Source: Capitella teleta
Taxonomy: Eukaryota; Annelida; Polychaeta; Capitellidae
Reading direction: 5' to 3'
Assembly: GCA_000328365.1 (NCBI GenBank)
Contig: KB294550.1
Location: forward strand, 224,932 to 288,931
Length of the DNA stretch: 64,000 nucleotides
In this document: one piece after another, positions 1 to 12,558 of the stretch
Layout: every line of letters begins with the position of its first letter
Numbering within the stretch: the first letter of the stretch is position 1
Notes under the pieces: model-generated
Told to the model about the DNA's origin: nothing
The model's database searches: none
Seen by the model: the letters and a program-made list of their open reading frames with translations, nothing else
Position numbers and translations under genes: made by a program

Positions 1-1846
1 TTAGTTGGCGCGTTCACTCGTCCCGCTAGCGGAGTGGTCGATTTCGCCAGCAGTTCATTCGAGGGAATCCGCAGAGCGGCTGAGATGTCAGACGAGGTCC
101 ACAGGCAGCGACCGCCGAGGTTCATCCACAAAGACGGAATCATTCGTGCGTATTCGTTCCAGGAAGCGGAGGGCAACGACATCCTTCAGGTAGCAGCATT
201 GATTAAAAAAATTACAAATGCTCAGATTTCTTCACTTAGGACACGGAGAAGGGAAAGTTTGGAAACAGTGATCAGTACTTGGGTTATCTGTATGTCACCC
301 CCGATCGGAAGAACATCCTCATGGTCACTGATCGGTTTGTGGGGTTGCTATTTTGTGATATGTTATTACTGTTTTTGTATTCTTAGTCGTGTGATGTTTG
401 TAAGCAAAGGTGAAGTTTTTGGGCACTGGGACTGCGACTGGATGTACATGTGGGAGGACCTCAAGGAGCCTCCCTCCGTCATCTCCGGTGGCATTCAGAT
501 CCTCCTCAAGGTACAAATCTATGCTTTTTGCTGGACTGTCTTATTTACCGCTGTCAAACGCTGTTAACAATCATTTCTTCCTTTTGGATTTTTTGATGAA
601 TTTTTTAATTTTTTTTTTATAGTTGAATATTGTTTTAATTTCCTTTCTTTTCTGCTCTGTTTCATTCTTCTCACAATTCTCTCTTTCTCTTGTTTTCTTT
701 TTGTCTTTCACTACTCAAAGGGCTACACATTTCGAGTGAAGAGAAGTCTTACATTACAAACTATAGCGTCTCAGGACGGCAAGGTTGTCTTCCCTAAACA
801 CCCCATCCCCCTCCTTGTCTCGTGTGATCATTACTAATCAATTGTTTTTGCTATCAGAGGAAGAAATTCAAACTTTATCGTGCACGGACCGTTATTGATG
901 AGGCCGGAGAGGTTGATTTACTTGTTTTGTTTACTTTTTTACTTTTTCTTTTGTTGGATTTTTCCGCGTTATATAAGGATTGAGGACTTTTTTATCTTAA
1001 CATCTGTTCCATTTATTTCATTTTTCTTATATCAAGTTCTGATATTTATAAAATCTGCTTTTGATTTTCCATGAGGATATTTTAACTTTCAATGTTTTGT
1101 TTTGTAATAATTGAATAACAATTTTACCAGATATATTGTACATGAGATTTAGTTTCGCTCATGTTCTTTGATGAATCTTCAGGTTCTTCTATCAAAGTGT
1201 TGATTAGGCATTCATTCCCTAATTTTTCCAGCTTGAAATTTCATTCTTTAAGTCGTGTTCTGTTATCAAATTTTCCTCTCAACAGCAATCTCTCTGATTC
1301 CCCTCTCTACATTTTAGATTTTCCACTGTGCATGTGGTACTTCCCGGTGCAAATTTTTAAACTCAAATCTTAAATTTGCTTTTATATTCACGCTCTGAAT
1401 TTCTCTGCCTACAATTTTTTGAGTATCAAGAGATTCTTGTCAACATTCATTTCCACTTGAATTTGGCCGTCTCAATTCTGGTTGAATCTGCTGGTGTGAA
1501 TATTACATCTTCTTCTCATTCTCAACCTCATAAACGTTTGCTCCTATGTACAGATGCATTATGGGAGAGGCGCTATTTTTAATGACCTCAGATGATCGCT
1601 AACCTGTCTTTTTCTCAGGAGAAGCAGAAGAAATCGTTCTTCAGCAGTGGAACCGTCGGCAAGAAAGTTTCGATTCCAGATCAGAAAGCCGCTGAGGTGA
1701 GAGGACATTTTCAAGATTTAAAAATTAATTAATTAATTAATTAATAATCAATCTTGACACTATACATTATATTTGTATATTTTTCTTTGTTTCAGTGGCT
1801 TGTAGCCAAGATGAAGGGAGGAATGCTGAGTAATGAGAATAAATAA
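1..1846 (+). CDS. VPS13: VPS13 (A/C-like) lipid-transfer protein, 3' end of gene (last seven exons)
   Basis: VPS13 proteins are very long bridges that move phospholipids between membranes at organelle contact sites; only the C-terminal tail is present here. Exons by frame and splice signals: 1-189 (open from base 1), 276-334, 387-510, 721-783, 858-911, 1619-1696, 1796-1846, with the stop at 1844-1846. The joined product starts VGAFTRPASGVVDFASS, continues RPPRFIHKDGIIRAYSF, then MVTDRRVMFVSKGEVFG and WEDLKEPP, and ends with KAAEWLVAKMKGG. These match, from memory of the family, the conserved end of VPS13A/C (ATG2-C and PH-like segments: 'RPPRFFNEDGVIRPY', 'ITRRGVLFVTKGTFG', 'DARWILTKLQ'). Introns run from about 50 to 700 bases. 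A candidate poly(A) signal AATAAA lies at 2358. The start lies outside the window. The A-versus-C subtype is uncertain. Confidence 0.88.
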
Positions 1847-2813
1847 CTCAGCAATTAACTTTCATTTGGGAAGGAGTAATTAATATTTAATATCTGATAA
1901 TATTTTCGTAAACTTCGCAGCTGATAAACTTGTTTGATTTCATCTACTACATTTGCAATTGTCAATGTTTGCTTTTACTCACTATCGTTGATCTATTTTT
2001 TTTTTTTTTTTTTTGTGTAATTTTTCTTTTTCTTGTTTTCTTATTGTTATTTCGTTTTATTTGGGCGTTTGTCATATTATAATTTTTACTCTGTGCCACA
2101 GCTCCTATTCTCATCACATTGAAGCGTGTAATATTATTCATTTCAGTGCACCTTATAATTAATTATTTAGCCGATTATGCAGGAGTGAACTAAGAAAATT
2201 AGTTTTTTTCTTCATTTCTTGTTTATAGTCGCTGTCCAGTCAGAATCATGTCTGTTGTTAATAAGGTTTAAATTGTAAATGTTTTATTGAAGACCAATTT
2301 TTCCAGCTTGCTTAATTTGTATTTCTTAATGATCTGCTTCTGATGTGAAAACCTTACAATAAAATTCTAACAAAGCCAAAGTTCGCTTCATTTTGTGATT
2401 TTTAGTTCATTGGATGAAATTGTAATTTTGTGACGTTATTTCCTTGTCAATTGTCATCTTGGGCACCGCAAAAGCAGTGATAATTCGCACAATTTTTCGG
2501 AACACATCCGTTATTGCCAATTATTTCATCTAGGCAATACTGGCCGCCAATAAAAGAGCGCTGCTGATTCCAAGTGCTGTGCGCCATCCAACAATCTCTT
2601 TAACAATCAGTGCACCGGTTATCAGCTCATTATACATTTATAATTAATTTGGTCAAAAATATCTTTGAACAAAATTGACACTAGCTTCTAACAATATAAC
2701 ATGAGCCTTCCCATGGCTGCACGCCTACTCTGTTTTCGCCATTTGTTGATTGTCCAGTTGATCTAGTGTTTTGTGCCATAGCTATATTGACCATGGCTAT
2801 ATAATTGATGTCA

Positions 2814-3186
2814 TTAACACATTGACCGCCAAACACGGGAGATTTCCGTGGTTTTTTGCACTTTTTGCTATATACGGGTGCTATAACCTCTTGCGCATCA
2901 TCTCTGAAAATAACAAAGAGTTTGACCGTGTGCATCTATGATTATATGATGATCTTACGGATATATGTTCCTAAACCAATCGTTAATCCTTGTACTTCTG
3001 AAGTTTATATAGCAGTTGCCGATTGATTTGTGATAGACCGCTGCGAAAGCATGCAGCGAAGCGATCACGACTCGAGGCGTGCGTTCATTTAGAAGAGACA
3101 TAGCGGTGAAATCGAGGCTTTTTGAGTAAAATGCGTGGCGGTATAGGGGTATCGGCCGGAAAATGCTGTGGCGGTGAATGTGTTGA
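2814..3186. mobile_element. TTAA-flanked MITE, about 370 bp
   Basis: The ends are inverted copies: CACATTGACCGCCA at the left and, read on the other strand, CACATTCACCGCCA at the right. The left end is preceded by TTAA and the right is followed by TTGA, consistent with a decayed TTAA target duplication as made by piggyBac-type transposases. No coding frame is present, so it would be non-autonomous. The match between arms beyond about 16 bases is weak. Confidence 0.65.
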
Positions 3187-4205
3187 GCCTGAATTCTCTC
3201 TTTTATTTATTTTTTTTTTTTTTTATTTTTTTTTTTCTCCTGAGGTCAATTCAACTTGTGCCCTCCACTGAAACTGACATCATTAGACAATGAGGCATAG
3301 TCATAGTGTCTCAATAGGGCACATGCATGATGTGCAGTGCACTTGGGTTCAATCACTATTCACTCAGGTATAGCATCAAGGAAGGCAACTAATTAGCCAC
3401 AGGTAGCAGTGCATTTATTCTAAGATTTGTGCGAGTGCCTGAATGACAGCTTCGGATCAGAACTGAGTCATTACAACATGCATGTACAATGCTGTAATGT
3501 ACATTCACATTTTAGTGCACCTTTAGCTACTAAGAGTGCCTCAGATACAACAGCCTAAGATACAGGAGATAAGGATCAGTGGTCACGGAACGACAACAAT
3601 GACATATCATGGCGTAGCCCCCGGGCTGGTGATCAGGGGAACACTTCCTCCCACACCCTGGCGAAACTGTTATCCTGCGCATCCACCATGCACCAAATAG
3701 CAGCTACCCGTGTCGCAGATGGAATGCTTCCCTTGACCTAGTTCTGACTGACCAGTTATCTGACTCAGGTGCATGAATTAATTCAAATCACAAGCTGTTC
3801 ATGCACAGGTTTCTTGCTGATGCTTGCGCTCTAGGGCCGCAATGATTCCAGCCAAAGAACTTGGAGACCCATCTCGATCCCAATTGTAACCAATAAAATA
3901 AGCGACAAGTGACGCCAACCGTGCAGTGGTAACTTTCTCCAAGTCTTGGCTCTAGTAAGCAGCGATATTAGGGGAGAGGGGGTGCCGGGTTGAATGCCTT
4001 GTTTGTTACAATCCTTGTCAATTAAATGTTATCTTTTTAGATGGTGGGATGCATTAATTTAGCGTATTGTATTTAAGGAGAGCCGCGGCAAATTTTCTGG
4101 GGTATAATGCTCTAATTTGGAATAGGTTATCGTTTGAAAATTGTCACTTTGAGCAATTACACCTGGTGCAATGGCGAGCAAATCAATATATACATTATCA
4201 GGAAA

Positions 4206-4990
4206 GCGTTCCGTATACAGCAGCTGTATACGGAGTGCTGACGTCATAGTCTATAGCTGTTCACAGCAGCTATAAGTTGCGCAAGAATAAAAAGAAACAA
4301 TCTTTTTCTATAGCGAGAGAATATGTTGATTACATCTTAGACGAACACAGCTTTAATCAAGTTTAAATATTAATTAAAAAAAATAATTTTCAAAAAAAAA
4401 TGTATGTACATGTATCTTCAAATAATAGATTGGGAAAAAAAAAACAAGCATAGAGTTACTCACAAACATGTATGAAATGGATTCCCCAGCATGAGTAATG
4501 AAACCAGGAGACCATTTCTTAATTGTGTACCATCCTCTAATGTTTTCCAAATGGGGCATATTCCAACAAAATGTCTCGTTTGCTCGTTTTCGCTGTCCTT
4601 AATCAGTTCTACTTCTTTCAAACTCATTGAAGGACGAAATAACTGTGTGACAATGAATATTTACATCACAATCGGCTGTAATCAACGGAGCTTCCTCGTC
4701 AGCCATTTTGATGCTGAATATTGGGTATCTGATGAAGGAATCTGCGGCTTAAATGCACTTCCTTGGTCCACTCCCTGACACCCCTCATCGAATTGAAGGT
4801 TTAGTTTGCCTAAATTGGGAAGTCGAGTTCGTCGAATCTAACACAATTTAACAAATAAAGGCTGGACTTGAAAATTGTGCTTCCTTTGAAGATTTCGGTT
4901 AAGGGTCGTCCGAAGGACTGTTTACCTTGTACGGCTTTACTCTTTGTCTTTCATTATTACGTACACAACTGCTGTATACGGATTCACTTC
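4206..4990 (+). repeat. Dispersed repeat with CAGCTGTATACGG ends, copy 1
   Basis: It begins at a near-palindrome (CCGTATACAGC AGCTGTATACGG around 4209-4231) and ends at ACTGCTGTATACGGATTCAC near 4967-4986. A second copy at 32998-33475 shares both ends and an internal motif (AGTTGCGCAAGAATAAAAAG here, AGTTGTGCAAAAACAAGAAG there). The internal lengths differ (about 785 versus 478), so one copy has lost or gained sequence. The class is not known; a decayed MITE is the simplest reading. Confidence 0.5.
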
Positions 4991-6477
4991 GTATATAATT
5001 ATATATGTATATTAGAATGCTGCGTGCGAGTCAGACTATAGGAAGATACATGATGGACCCATTTGGCTTTGTGGGTTCGTGCAGGGGATTATCGGAGTGG
5101 CTATAATCTGTGCAAAGGCATTGAAGCCCCCAATGGACAGACTTTAGCTTAGCGGTGAATGAACTCCCACAAACCATTGGTTGATACCTGTGCGCGTGTT
5201 GTTGGGAACACACAGTGTAATCTGTTTGAACGGCGTCTCTTGCCGAGAATAGCAGCCAGACCATGATTAATGAAAGTTATATTAGGATATTGAGACCTTT
5301 CGTTATCGTGGCTTTTATGGGCTTTCACATTCAGCTAAGCTTTGGGAACAGACACAGCGTGGGTTTGCATTTATGAGAGGTCAGAAATCACAGCAATGAT
5401 TAGTAATTACAAGATAATTAGCTTGACCACGCTGTTTGTTACATATACCAAAGACGAGAAGGTCATCTGTCATAGATGGCCTCGATGTTGCTCATTCTCT
5501 CAGGTCTTAAGCAATGAAGACATAGAACTCCTCTGGCGTTTCAGGGTTAACTCTTTTAACCGCACAATAATTGTACATTTTTTATAGAAAATAATTAAAC
5601 TGTAAAGTATAAACCAGTCTCAACAACACTCTGGCTTCCATTCAGTTCCTTTTGTGCATTTTTTTCATGGTCCCGCTGAACTATACATTAATTTTAAGCT
5701 GGTTCATCAATGGGTTCTAGGTGTTCTATATCAGGTAACTCTATCTCATCAAATCCCCATGCACATCGTCGTGTAGTGTTTTCTCTTTGGGTGTCTTCAA
5801 TAGAAGCAATAATCGAACACGCAAAGCATGGTTGACTGCGACCATTGAAGGCACAATTGGTCATTTATACTAATGAGACATCGAACTGTACGTTCCGCCC
5901 TTTACCTGGATAACCCTATTAGACACACAGCTAAAAACCTTCCTGCGTCATAAATTTATTACGCATACTTGTACCTCAGTTATAAGAAATATGATACACT
6001 CATCTTAGCCATGGTTTGAGATTTGCTCTAATATCTGAACCGTTTTCGACACAAATTGGCCAATCGATGAATGTTCCCAATGAAAAAAAAAACCTAATAA
6101 TATTACCCAATCATACGCCTTTATTATGATCGATCTTTGGTACTCATATCCACCATGAAAACAGTTTGTAAGGGATCAAACTTGACCTATATATAATACT
6201 TGGACAAGTTGCATGTTGCTTTTTCTTGGGGGCGATTAAATATTTAGAGCCATCGAATTACCTGTTCACGTGGATTGCGGGGGTTTCCATTAGTTCTACA
6301 CCGAAGTTGGTGCAATATGGCCAGTTTCCCCAGCATCCAGAAGGTTATGTAATGCTTCGATTAATCTCAAGATCAATGAAAGCTGATTGACGAGAGAAGG
6401 ATCAGTGAGATTACTAGGCGCAGTCGCCATGCTGTGTTTGGACTTGCAACATGAAGACGAAATCGTGATCAATTGAG

Positions 6478-6485
6478 GTATAAAA
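6478..6485 (+). promoter_or_regulatory. TATA box of the tetraspanin gene
   Basis: GTATAAAAG lies 38-45 bases before the start codon, giving a predicted cap site near 6508 and a leader of only about 15 bases. Confidence 0.55.
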
Positions 6486-6522
6486 GTGCACACGGAAAAT
6501 AAATTTCAATTCCACGGCAATC

Positions 6523-7374
6523 ATGCCGCGAAGAAGCAACGGACGTGTGGCGTGCGCCGTGTGTGCTTTGGTTGCGGTGTGCGTTACCATGGCGATATTG
6601 GGGCTTGTTGGTCTGTGCCTAGCAATATGGCAAACCGTTGACACCCTGCACACGAACCACGATTTGATGCAACTGGCTCTGAAAGCGATTCCTGATTACA
6701 GTTTGGTGAAAGCATTCTACGTGTTCATCGCTTTTACCTTGCTGTCGACCTGCTGCGGGGGGTTAGGTCGACGGACGAAGAACGACGACGACGCCAGTCA
6801 CTTGACGACATGTTGCGGCGTCATCACATCAGCCATCATGATCTCTGGTTATATGGCGGCCGGTTTATTGGCACGCAAGTACGAAGCTAACACGCTGCCT
6901 GTGCTAGGATGGGGCATGAACCAGCTGCTGTCTAACAAGACCTACCTGTACATAGAAGGCGATGTTGCGACCCCAGAGTACTCTAACATCGGCATGGAGT
7001 TCAACTACTTGCAAGTGACCAAGAAATGTTGCGGGGTGACCAAGTTGAACGGCCAGGACTACGTCGATGCCAAGTACGCTCAGAAATATAACATCACCCT
7101 ACCGTATGCTTGCTGCGTCATGAAGGCGGATAAAGAAGTTGACCCACGGTCACCCAACCTGGATGACGTTTTGGATCACACGGAATGCCTGAAACGGAAC
7201 TCGAATTTCTTCCATAAGGATACCTGCTTGAAAGCTGAACACGATTGGTTGCATTTCAAGTGTAAGTTTGTGATGGGCTACAATTTCACCCTGGCTGCAC
7301 TTGGGTTCCTCTTGGTCATCTTCCTGCTCATTCTTTGCTTTGTATCACAGCGGAGTGGTTCTGCTATGCGTTAG
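6523..7374 (+). CDS. Tetraspanin-family membrane protein, single exon
   Basis: Tetraspanins are four-pass membrane proteins that organise receptors and adhesion molecules into membrane microdomains. This 283-residue frame has hydrophobic segments at about 9-36, 62-79, 97-115 and 247-275, short termini, and a large second extracellular loop (about 116-246). That loop carries the diagnostic CCG motif (KKCCGVTKLNG), a PxxCC-type motif (PYACC) and two further cysteines, as expected for the conserved disulfides, plus N-glycosylation sites (NKT, NIT). The ATG at 6523 is the first after the TATA box. A poly(A) signal AATAAA occurs at 7623. The lack of introns is unusual for tetraspanins and may reflect retroposition, though no target duplication was found. 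The orthologue within the family cannot be named. Confidence 0.82.
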   Translation: MPRRSNGRVACAVCALVAVCVTMAILGLVGLCLAIWQTVDTLHTNHDLMQLALKAIPDYSLVKAFYVFIAFTLLSTCCGGLGRRTKNDDDASHLTTCCGVITSAIMISGYMAAGLLARKYEANTLPVLGWGMNQLLSNKTYLYIEGDVATPEYSNIGMEFNYLQVTKKCCGVTKLNGQDYVDAKYAQKYNITLPYACCVMKADKEVDPRSPNLDDVLDHTECLKRNSNFFHKDTCLKAEHDWLHFKCKFVMGYNFTLAALGFLLVIFLLILCFVSQRSGSAMR

Positions 7375-7390
7375 ATTGAATAGTGATAGT

Positions 7391-7490
7391 ACAGGGTGGG
7401 CCAGAATTATTCTACAATGTCGTTTAAGAACACATTGCTGATATTGTATGTGAATGGCATTGCGCTGTTTATGCGCACTCAGAGAGTGGC
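7391..7490 (+). repeat. Mariner-type terminal remnant in the tetraspanin 3' UTR
   Basis: TACAGGGTGGGCCAGAATTA starts about 16 bases after the tetraspanin stop and resembles the ends of the MITE at 10400-11089 (TACAGAGTGG.CCA). A second shared block (AATGGCATTGCGC versus AATGGCACTGCGC) follows at similar spacing. Only one end is visible, so it is a fragment of a related family. Confidence 0.45.
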
Positions 7491-9099
7491 TTGTAGTGTT
7501 TATTAATTTTTCGTCTTTTATTTTGGTCATAGTTATTTTGATCCTAATTTAAAATGATTGCTGAACATTCAAGGGGATTTATTTTATACCAACCATGTAT
7601 TTGTGCTGCACTGAATTCAATGAATAAACGAAGGTTCCAATAACTGCATGGTTATTTCTTTGGTCTAATATAACAACCTAATTCTGCAGTTGTATATAAA
7701 TTAGTTTGTGGTTATTAATTGGTTATGCACTCACATTAAATGTGTAGAATGGTTCATAGTACTGAAAGCATATACACTGGCCATGGTGCATTTAGAAATC
7801 AGAAAGGGATTAGAAAATCAGTCATTAATCAATCCATAGTTGGTGATTCAGATTAAAAACATCAATAATGCTCACACTCTGGACAAAAGAAATTCGCCAC
7901 CATTAACTTATTCGATTTAATACAATTAAAGATGAACGACTACAACAGAGACACGTGAATAAAACTAGAAGAAGACACGGGTGGTAAGATACAAAAGCTT
8001 CATAAGGACGATTACAGAGTTAGAGAGGGCTAGGGAAAATGATCCCGCCCTTACCCACTCCCAACATTGCACTAAGTTTCAGTACAACGTTACCAATGAA
8101 TTCTTGTGTTTGAGGGCGTATCTGTGAGATGAACTTGCATTTTTTCGTTATTGTCTCTTGCAATGTGTGAAACCCAGTTAGCCGGTTGAGCTGTGTAGTA
8201 ATTCCCGGAAATTATGCTCATGCTGGAGCTTTAATACAAAATTCCGCGAGCATAAACAATATACCGATCACCTCTAAAGTGTCCTTCAAGTAACGTACAC
8301 TTAACTGAACTCTTGGCCAGTTGATCCCTGATGAGATTATACTAAAATTCTTTTCTTGCCAGGACCAATTCGGGCAGTAGATAAAAACACGCTTAATACA
8401 TTGATTTATTCCGAATCACAAACAGAATAAGTTTAAAATGATTTGTCCATATATCCTTCCCATATAAAATGTAAAATACCCCAGTTGAGTACCTTTGAAT
8501 ATACATGTATATCGACTCCTGTCTCGGTTAGTCTACACATGAGGCGCACAGCATCGGCCTTGTCCATTCTTTATCTCCTTCGCATTCATAATAACTTCAT
8601 AATAAGTTATTGCTGAACATTAACATGGTGTATGGACGACGCCTTACTCAATAAGGTCTCTCTATCACTAATATCTGAAACTTTACATGTTCTGCTAACA
8701 ATTCCTATACCCCATGTGGTATTTCACGATTTTTATCTTTAGAAGAAAAAACCCGAGCTACTTAATTTACTCATTTACATTTAATTCAATATGAACTTAT
8801 GCATATAGCATAATGATATAAAACCGCATATGTAGTATAATTGACTGAAGTCAGCATGGAAGTTTGCTGAAATCACATGGGCCCCTTAATTCCCACTGTT
8901 CAGCATATGCGACGTAGTTCCGACGTTGCACACGTAAAGCGACGAAAAATACGACCAGAAGGCCTACTTGCTACAACTATATTCACACAGACGCATGTGA
9001 CTCGGCTCATGCTATTATGAGTCAGCTTTATTCAAAGTTCAGCAAATAAACGCCTGGCCATCGAAGCGTATCTCTTTTCTCCTCTGATCTTCAGCGACC
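7491..9099. other. Intergenic stretch, nothing recognised
   Basis: Apart from the tetraspanin poly(A) signal at 7623-7628, I see no coding exons, RNA genes or paired repeats here. Confidence 0.6.
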
Positions 9100-9107
9100 T
9101 TTATAAG
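9100..9107 (+). promoter_or_regulatory. TATA box of the fibrinogen-domain gene
   Basis: TTTATAAGG lies about 50 bases before the start codon at 9153, placing the cap site near 9130. Confidence 0.5.
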
Positions 9108-9152
9108 GAGGCAGTTCACAAAACCATCATCTCCACTTGCAACTGAGACGGC

Positions 9153-10302
9153 ATGGCGTTCATCCGGGGTTTGGTTGTTATGGTAACCATCGTGTCAGCC
9201 ATTGAAGCGAGAGGCTTGTTCGACAGCTCCAATCGAATCAGCAAACTGAACTCCACTTTGGCGAACTTTGGCCCTGCTGAGGTTTATCAGATCGACAGCA
9301 ACAAGGAGTATAGAGGTACGTACGTCTGCGAATAAAAATAAACTATTAATTTCGGTGCTCATGTCAATTAAATCTGACTTATACGATTGAATATTCTATG
9401 ATATTCAATACAGTGTAGTAGTACATGTAAATGGATTGCAAAATCTGCCACCATTTACTATATACTATTTCTTCAGATTGCCAAGAGAGATGGTCAGACG
9501 GCGAAAGAGTCCCTGGTGTTTATACAATTCACCCCAAAGAAAAACTTCCGATCCATGTGAGTATACTGCAGGCCCAATCGCATTTAATGTATCAACCATT
9601 CCGTCTTATATCAGATCATGTATTGAGTATTCACATGTAAAAGCATTGTATATCAATTAATAACAATACCTCTCTTCTCATTAGGTTTATTGTAACCATT
9701 CGTTGGAGACCTCGTACACCGTCATCCAACGCCGTTACTATGGAAACGAAAATTTCAACAGAGGTTGGGCCGAATACAAATTCGGGTTTGGCACATTGCA
9801 GGGAGACTATTGGTTGGGGCTGGATAGCATCAGCCGTCTCTCCCGCGGATACAGTAAGTGGATCAGAAAGTCCTACAATCCCAAAATGATGCTTCTTTCA
9901 CCTCTGTTCACAGGTAAAATGAACATGATGATACAAATGACAGACTGGGCCGGAATCACTCAAACGATTTACCTAATCGGGGTCAAAGTTCAACCTGAAT
10001 CCCTGTACTATCGTCTGACATACACTGGTTATAGCGGAGGGGGCCTCACCAATGGTCTCTCGATGAACAACGGGATGTACTTCTACTCGCCTGACCGCCC
10101 TGATCAAGGCAATTGCGCAGTGCTCCAGAAGTGCGGATGGTGGTTCAACGCCCAGCAGCGATGCACGGATGCTCTGCTGAACGGAGTCTACTATTACGGC
10201 GGCGCATACTCTCCGGGCGCGTATTACGATGGCATTTATTACAACGGTTGGCATGGATACGCATACTCATTACGTTATGTCACTATGTCACTCTATAGAT
10301 AG
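9153..10302 (+). CDS. Secreted fibrinogen-related (FReD, ficolin-like) protein
   Basis: Exons 9153-9315, 9477-9556 and 9685-10302 join in frame to about 286 residues. A hydrophobic signal peptide (about residues 1-18, ending near SAIEARG) is followed by a short linker and a fibrinogen C-terminal domain. Recognisable blocks are DCQERWSDG, GVYTIHPKEKLPI, YTVIQRRYYGNENFNRGW, the GDYWLGLDSI signature, and the closing LNGVYYYGG and GYAYSLRYVTM. FReDs act as sugar-binding lectins in innate immunity or adhesion in many invertebrates. There is no collagen stalk, so it is not a classical ficolin. The C-terminal third is very rich in Tyr and Gly (YYYGGAYSPGAYYDGIYY), where family members usually have a calcium/ligand site and a 'KWxxW' segment, so ligand specificity may have changed. 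Poly(A) signal at 10316. Confidence 0.83.
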
Positions 10303-10399
10303 TGACACATCTTGTAATAAATTGTGTATTTTGTTTCCCCTGTTATGCTATAGAGTTCAAGTAATTTTGGTAATTCGTGCACAAGATATTACGTGGATG

Positions 10400-11089
10400 T
10401 ACAGAGTGGGTCACAAGTAGTCAATCTACTCTATGTTAAAAACTCTAAAATTTGCTAAAATGTATCAATTATTCCTAAAAATAACTACCTGGTATGGGTT
10501 GACTGTGTTATTCTCTGCCCATTTATGCAAAGAAAACAAGTAAAAAGTCAATTTTGAATGAGGAAGGAACATTTAAATGCGAGTGGTGAGTGATCGCGAA
10601 GAGAGCAAAATCAGATGAGCCCCTGAACGAGTATTAAGGAATGTGATCTATTGTGGGCCTATGGTGCTATATGATAAAAACTCTCTGCTTTGTTTTGATT
10701 TTAGGAGATAAACATAAGTGCTACTGTCACAACCATAGCACTCTCAAACAAAACAATAGTAAGAGAGCGTTGCCTCATTGATGCGTTCAATGAAGCTTAT
10801 CCATGGTCCGGGGCCCTGTTTGCCGCTAAAAGAGGAAATATCGCGGAATGATGAGTGCACTCTATTAAAGATAAATCGGCATTAATTTTGATGAAATTGG
10901 AATATAAATGATGGGAATAGCAGCATGGCATGATAGACTAACCATACCAATTATTTATTTTTCGTTATCTTAGTGTTATTTTTACTCTGCGATCTGTTTT
11001 GTTACACTTCCACAGAAATGCGCAGTGCCATTGAAAAGCATTGAGATCTTTAACATAGAGTAGATAGCCTACTTTTGGTCCACTCTGTA
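10400..11089. mobile_element. Mariner-like MITE, about 690 bp, TA-flanked
   Basis: TACAGAGTGGGTCACAAGTA at the left end is matched in inverse by the right end (read on the other strand TACAGAGTGGACCAAAAGTA). Identity continues through a CTACTCTATGTTAAA block to about 45 bases. Both ends sit on TA, the target used by Tc1/mariner transposases. No transposase frame is present. Confidence 0.75.
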
Positions 11090-12558
11090 TATTATGTAAG
11101 AATGAATACAACAGACTCTTTGTGGATGGGCTCCGAAGGTCATCCGTCGCAATTAATTGATAACATAACAGGTACAACAGAACATAACTAATTTTGATTG
11201 CAGCATATGATTATTGTCAATGAAAACGTGATCCCTTTGAACACGGGTACCGACTGTAGAATTTCCTTATTTCGGATTAACTAATCGCTAATCTTCAACA
11301 AGAAACACGTGAATACGTAAACAGCACCATGTTTATCAGCGGCTCAGTGGTCAGTTGCGTAAATGCCGAAGCCCAGCGAACAAAATGACCAAGCAGATAG
11401 GTACAAATCGCATTATTTAGCGCAAGGATTCGCGACCTATATCTACATGTTATCTCTTATTATTTTCATAATATTTACATCAAAATTTTATAATCACGTT
11501 TTCTTTTCATTGCGTTGATGCATTTATGGGGAAAATACCGGAAATATCCGTAAATGATTAATAATCTAAAGTTGATTGTGAAATAGCGCATAAATTAGGA
11601 GTTTGGCGCATCTTAATGAAATTTAATGCCGACCCCCTGCATCATTCAAATTGGTGCCAGAGAAGATCACGTGACTTTCTGGAAAATTTAGCACTCGCAA
11701 TTTTCACCTGAGAAGCTGACCTATATTCAAGTCAATTTTCAACTTTCTTTGATAGCGCGCTCTATGTTAGGCCGAGATCTTTTCGAACAACCCGCGTATA
11801 ACTCAGCTCGTTCTCCTGTGCATTAAGATACGGGTATTTATGTTGAAAAAGAACATAAATTTCTCATAGACATCTGATCTGACGTGTCTAATATGTTGCA
11901 GTACATGACCTTCAAAGAAGTCGTTGATAATTAGAGGTCATTGCTTGGATTTGTGGGCGAGTTTGAGCTGCATTGGTAACTCGCCTTCAATTAGTACGAT
12001 CCATTACAACCCACATTGTTACTTATAAGTTATATTATAATTTGCCGTATTAATCTCAAGTACGTATAATTTGTGACATTAAATATTACGATTACAAATT
12101 CTATATAACTATTTCCATAACCATTCGGGATAAACATGATTAAAATCATAACCATGATTCCATTCCTTGAAATCCTTGTACATGACCCACTTGAACCCTT
12201 AATCCTGCATCGCACACCACGTGACAACAGGAACGAAGCGACTTCCGGCTCGAAAGTCATCTTAAACTGAATTGTTTACTACCAATTTACTCGAATGTTT
12301 CCCTGGATTCTCACATCTGTTTTTGTCATTTGATCCACCGAATACAACGTCGCATGTTGAGAGAACTGCAGCTCAAGGCATTCGGATCGCTCCTCTGACG
12401 TCACTAGCAGTTAAAAAACATAAGTTCCGAAAATCTTCGAAATTCTTTACTTCAAAGATGGTGTTTTTCATGGAAAGTGCGTGGCTGATGTGTTGATCAT
12501 TTCAAAACTATCTTGTTATCTCAAGACTCATGTGCGCGGAATAATAATTTAGACAAAG
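11090..12558. other. Intergenic stretch before the ADAMTS-like gene
   Basis: No coding exon or paired repeat was recognised. The last few hundred bases should hold the promoter of the downstream gene. A CACGTGACAACAGG stretch (E-box core) near 12219 and a TGACGTCA near 12397 are visible, with no clear TATA box. Confidence 0.45.

Larger units (their letters stand above)
1847..6477. other. Intergenic stretch, no supported gene
   Basis: Only short open frames without splice support or family resemblance occur. It holds the VPS13 3' untranslated region, T-rich tracts (about 1998-2013 and 3208-3236), a TTAA-type MITE, a weak tRNA-like stretch near 3285-3370 with a possible B box, and one copy of the CAGCTGTATACGG repeat. 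The remainder shows nothing I can interpret. Confidence 0.6.

Noticed and set aside
3285-3370. Possible tRNA-like head with GGGTTCAATCAC
   Set aside because: No convincing A box, body, tail or target duplication; left as a remark only.
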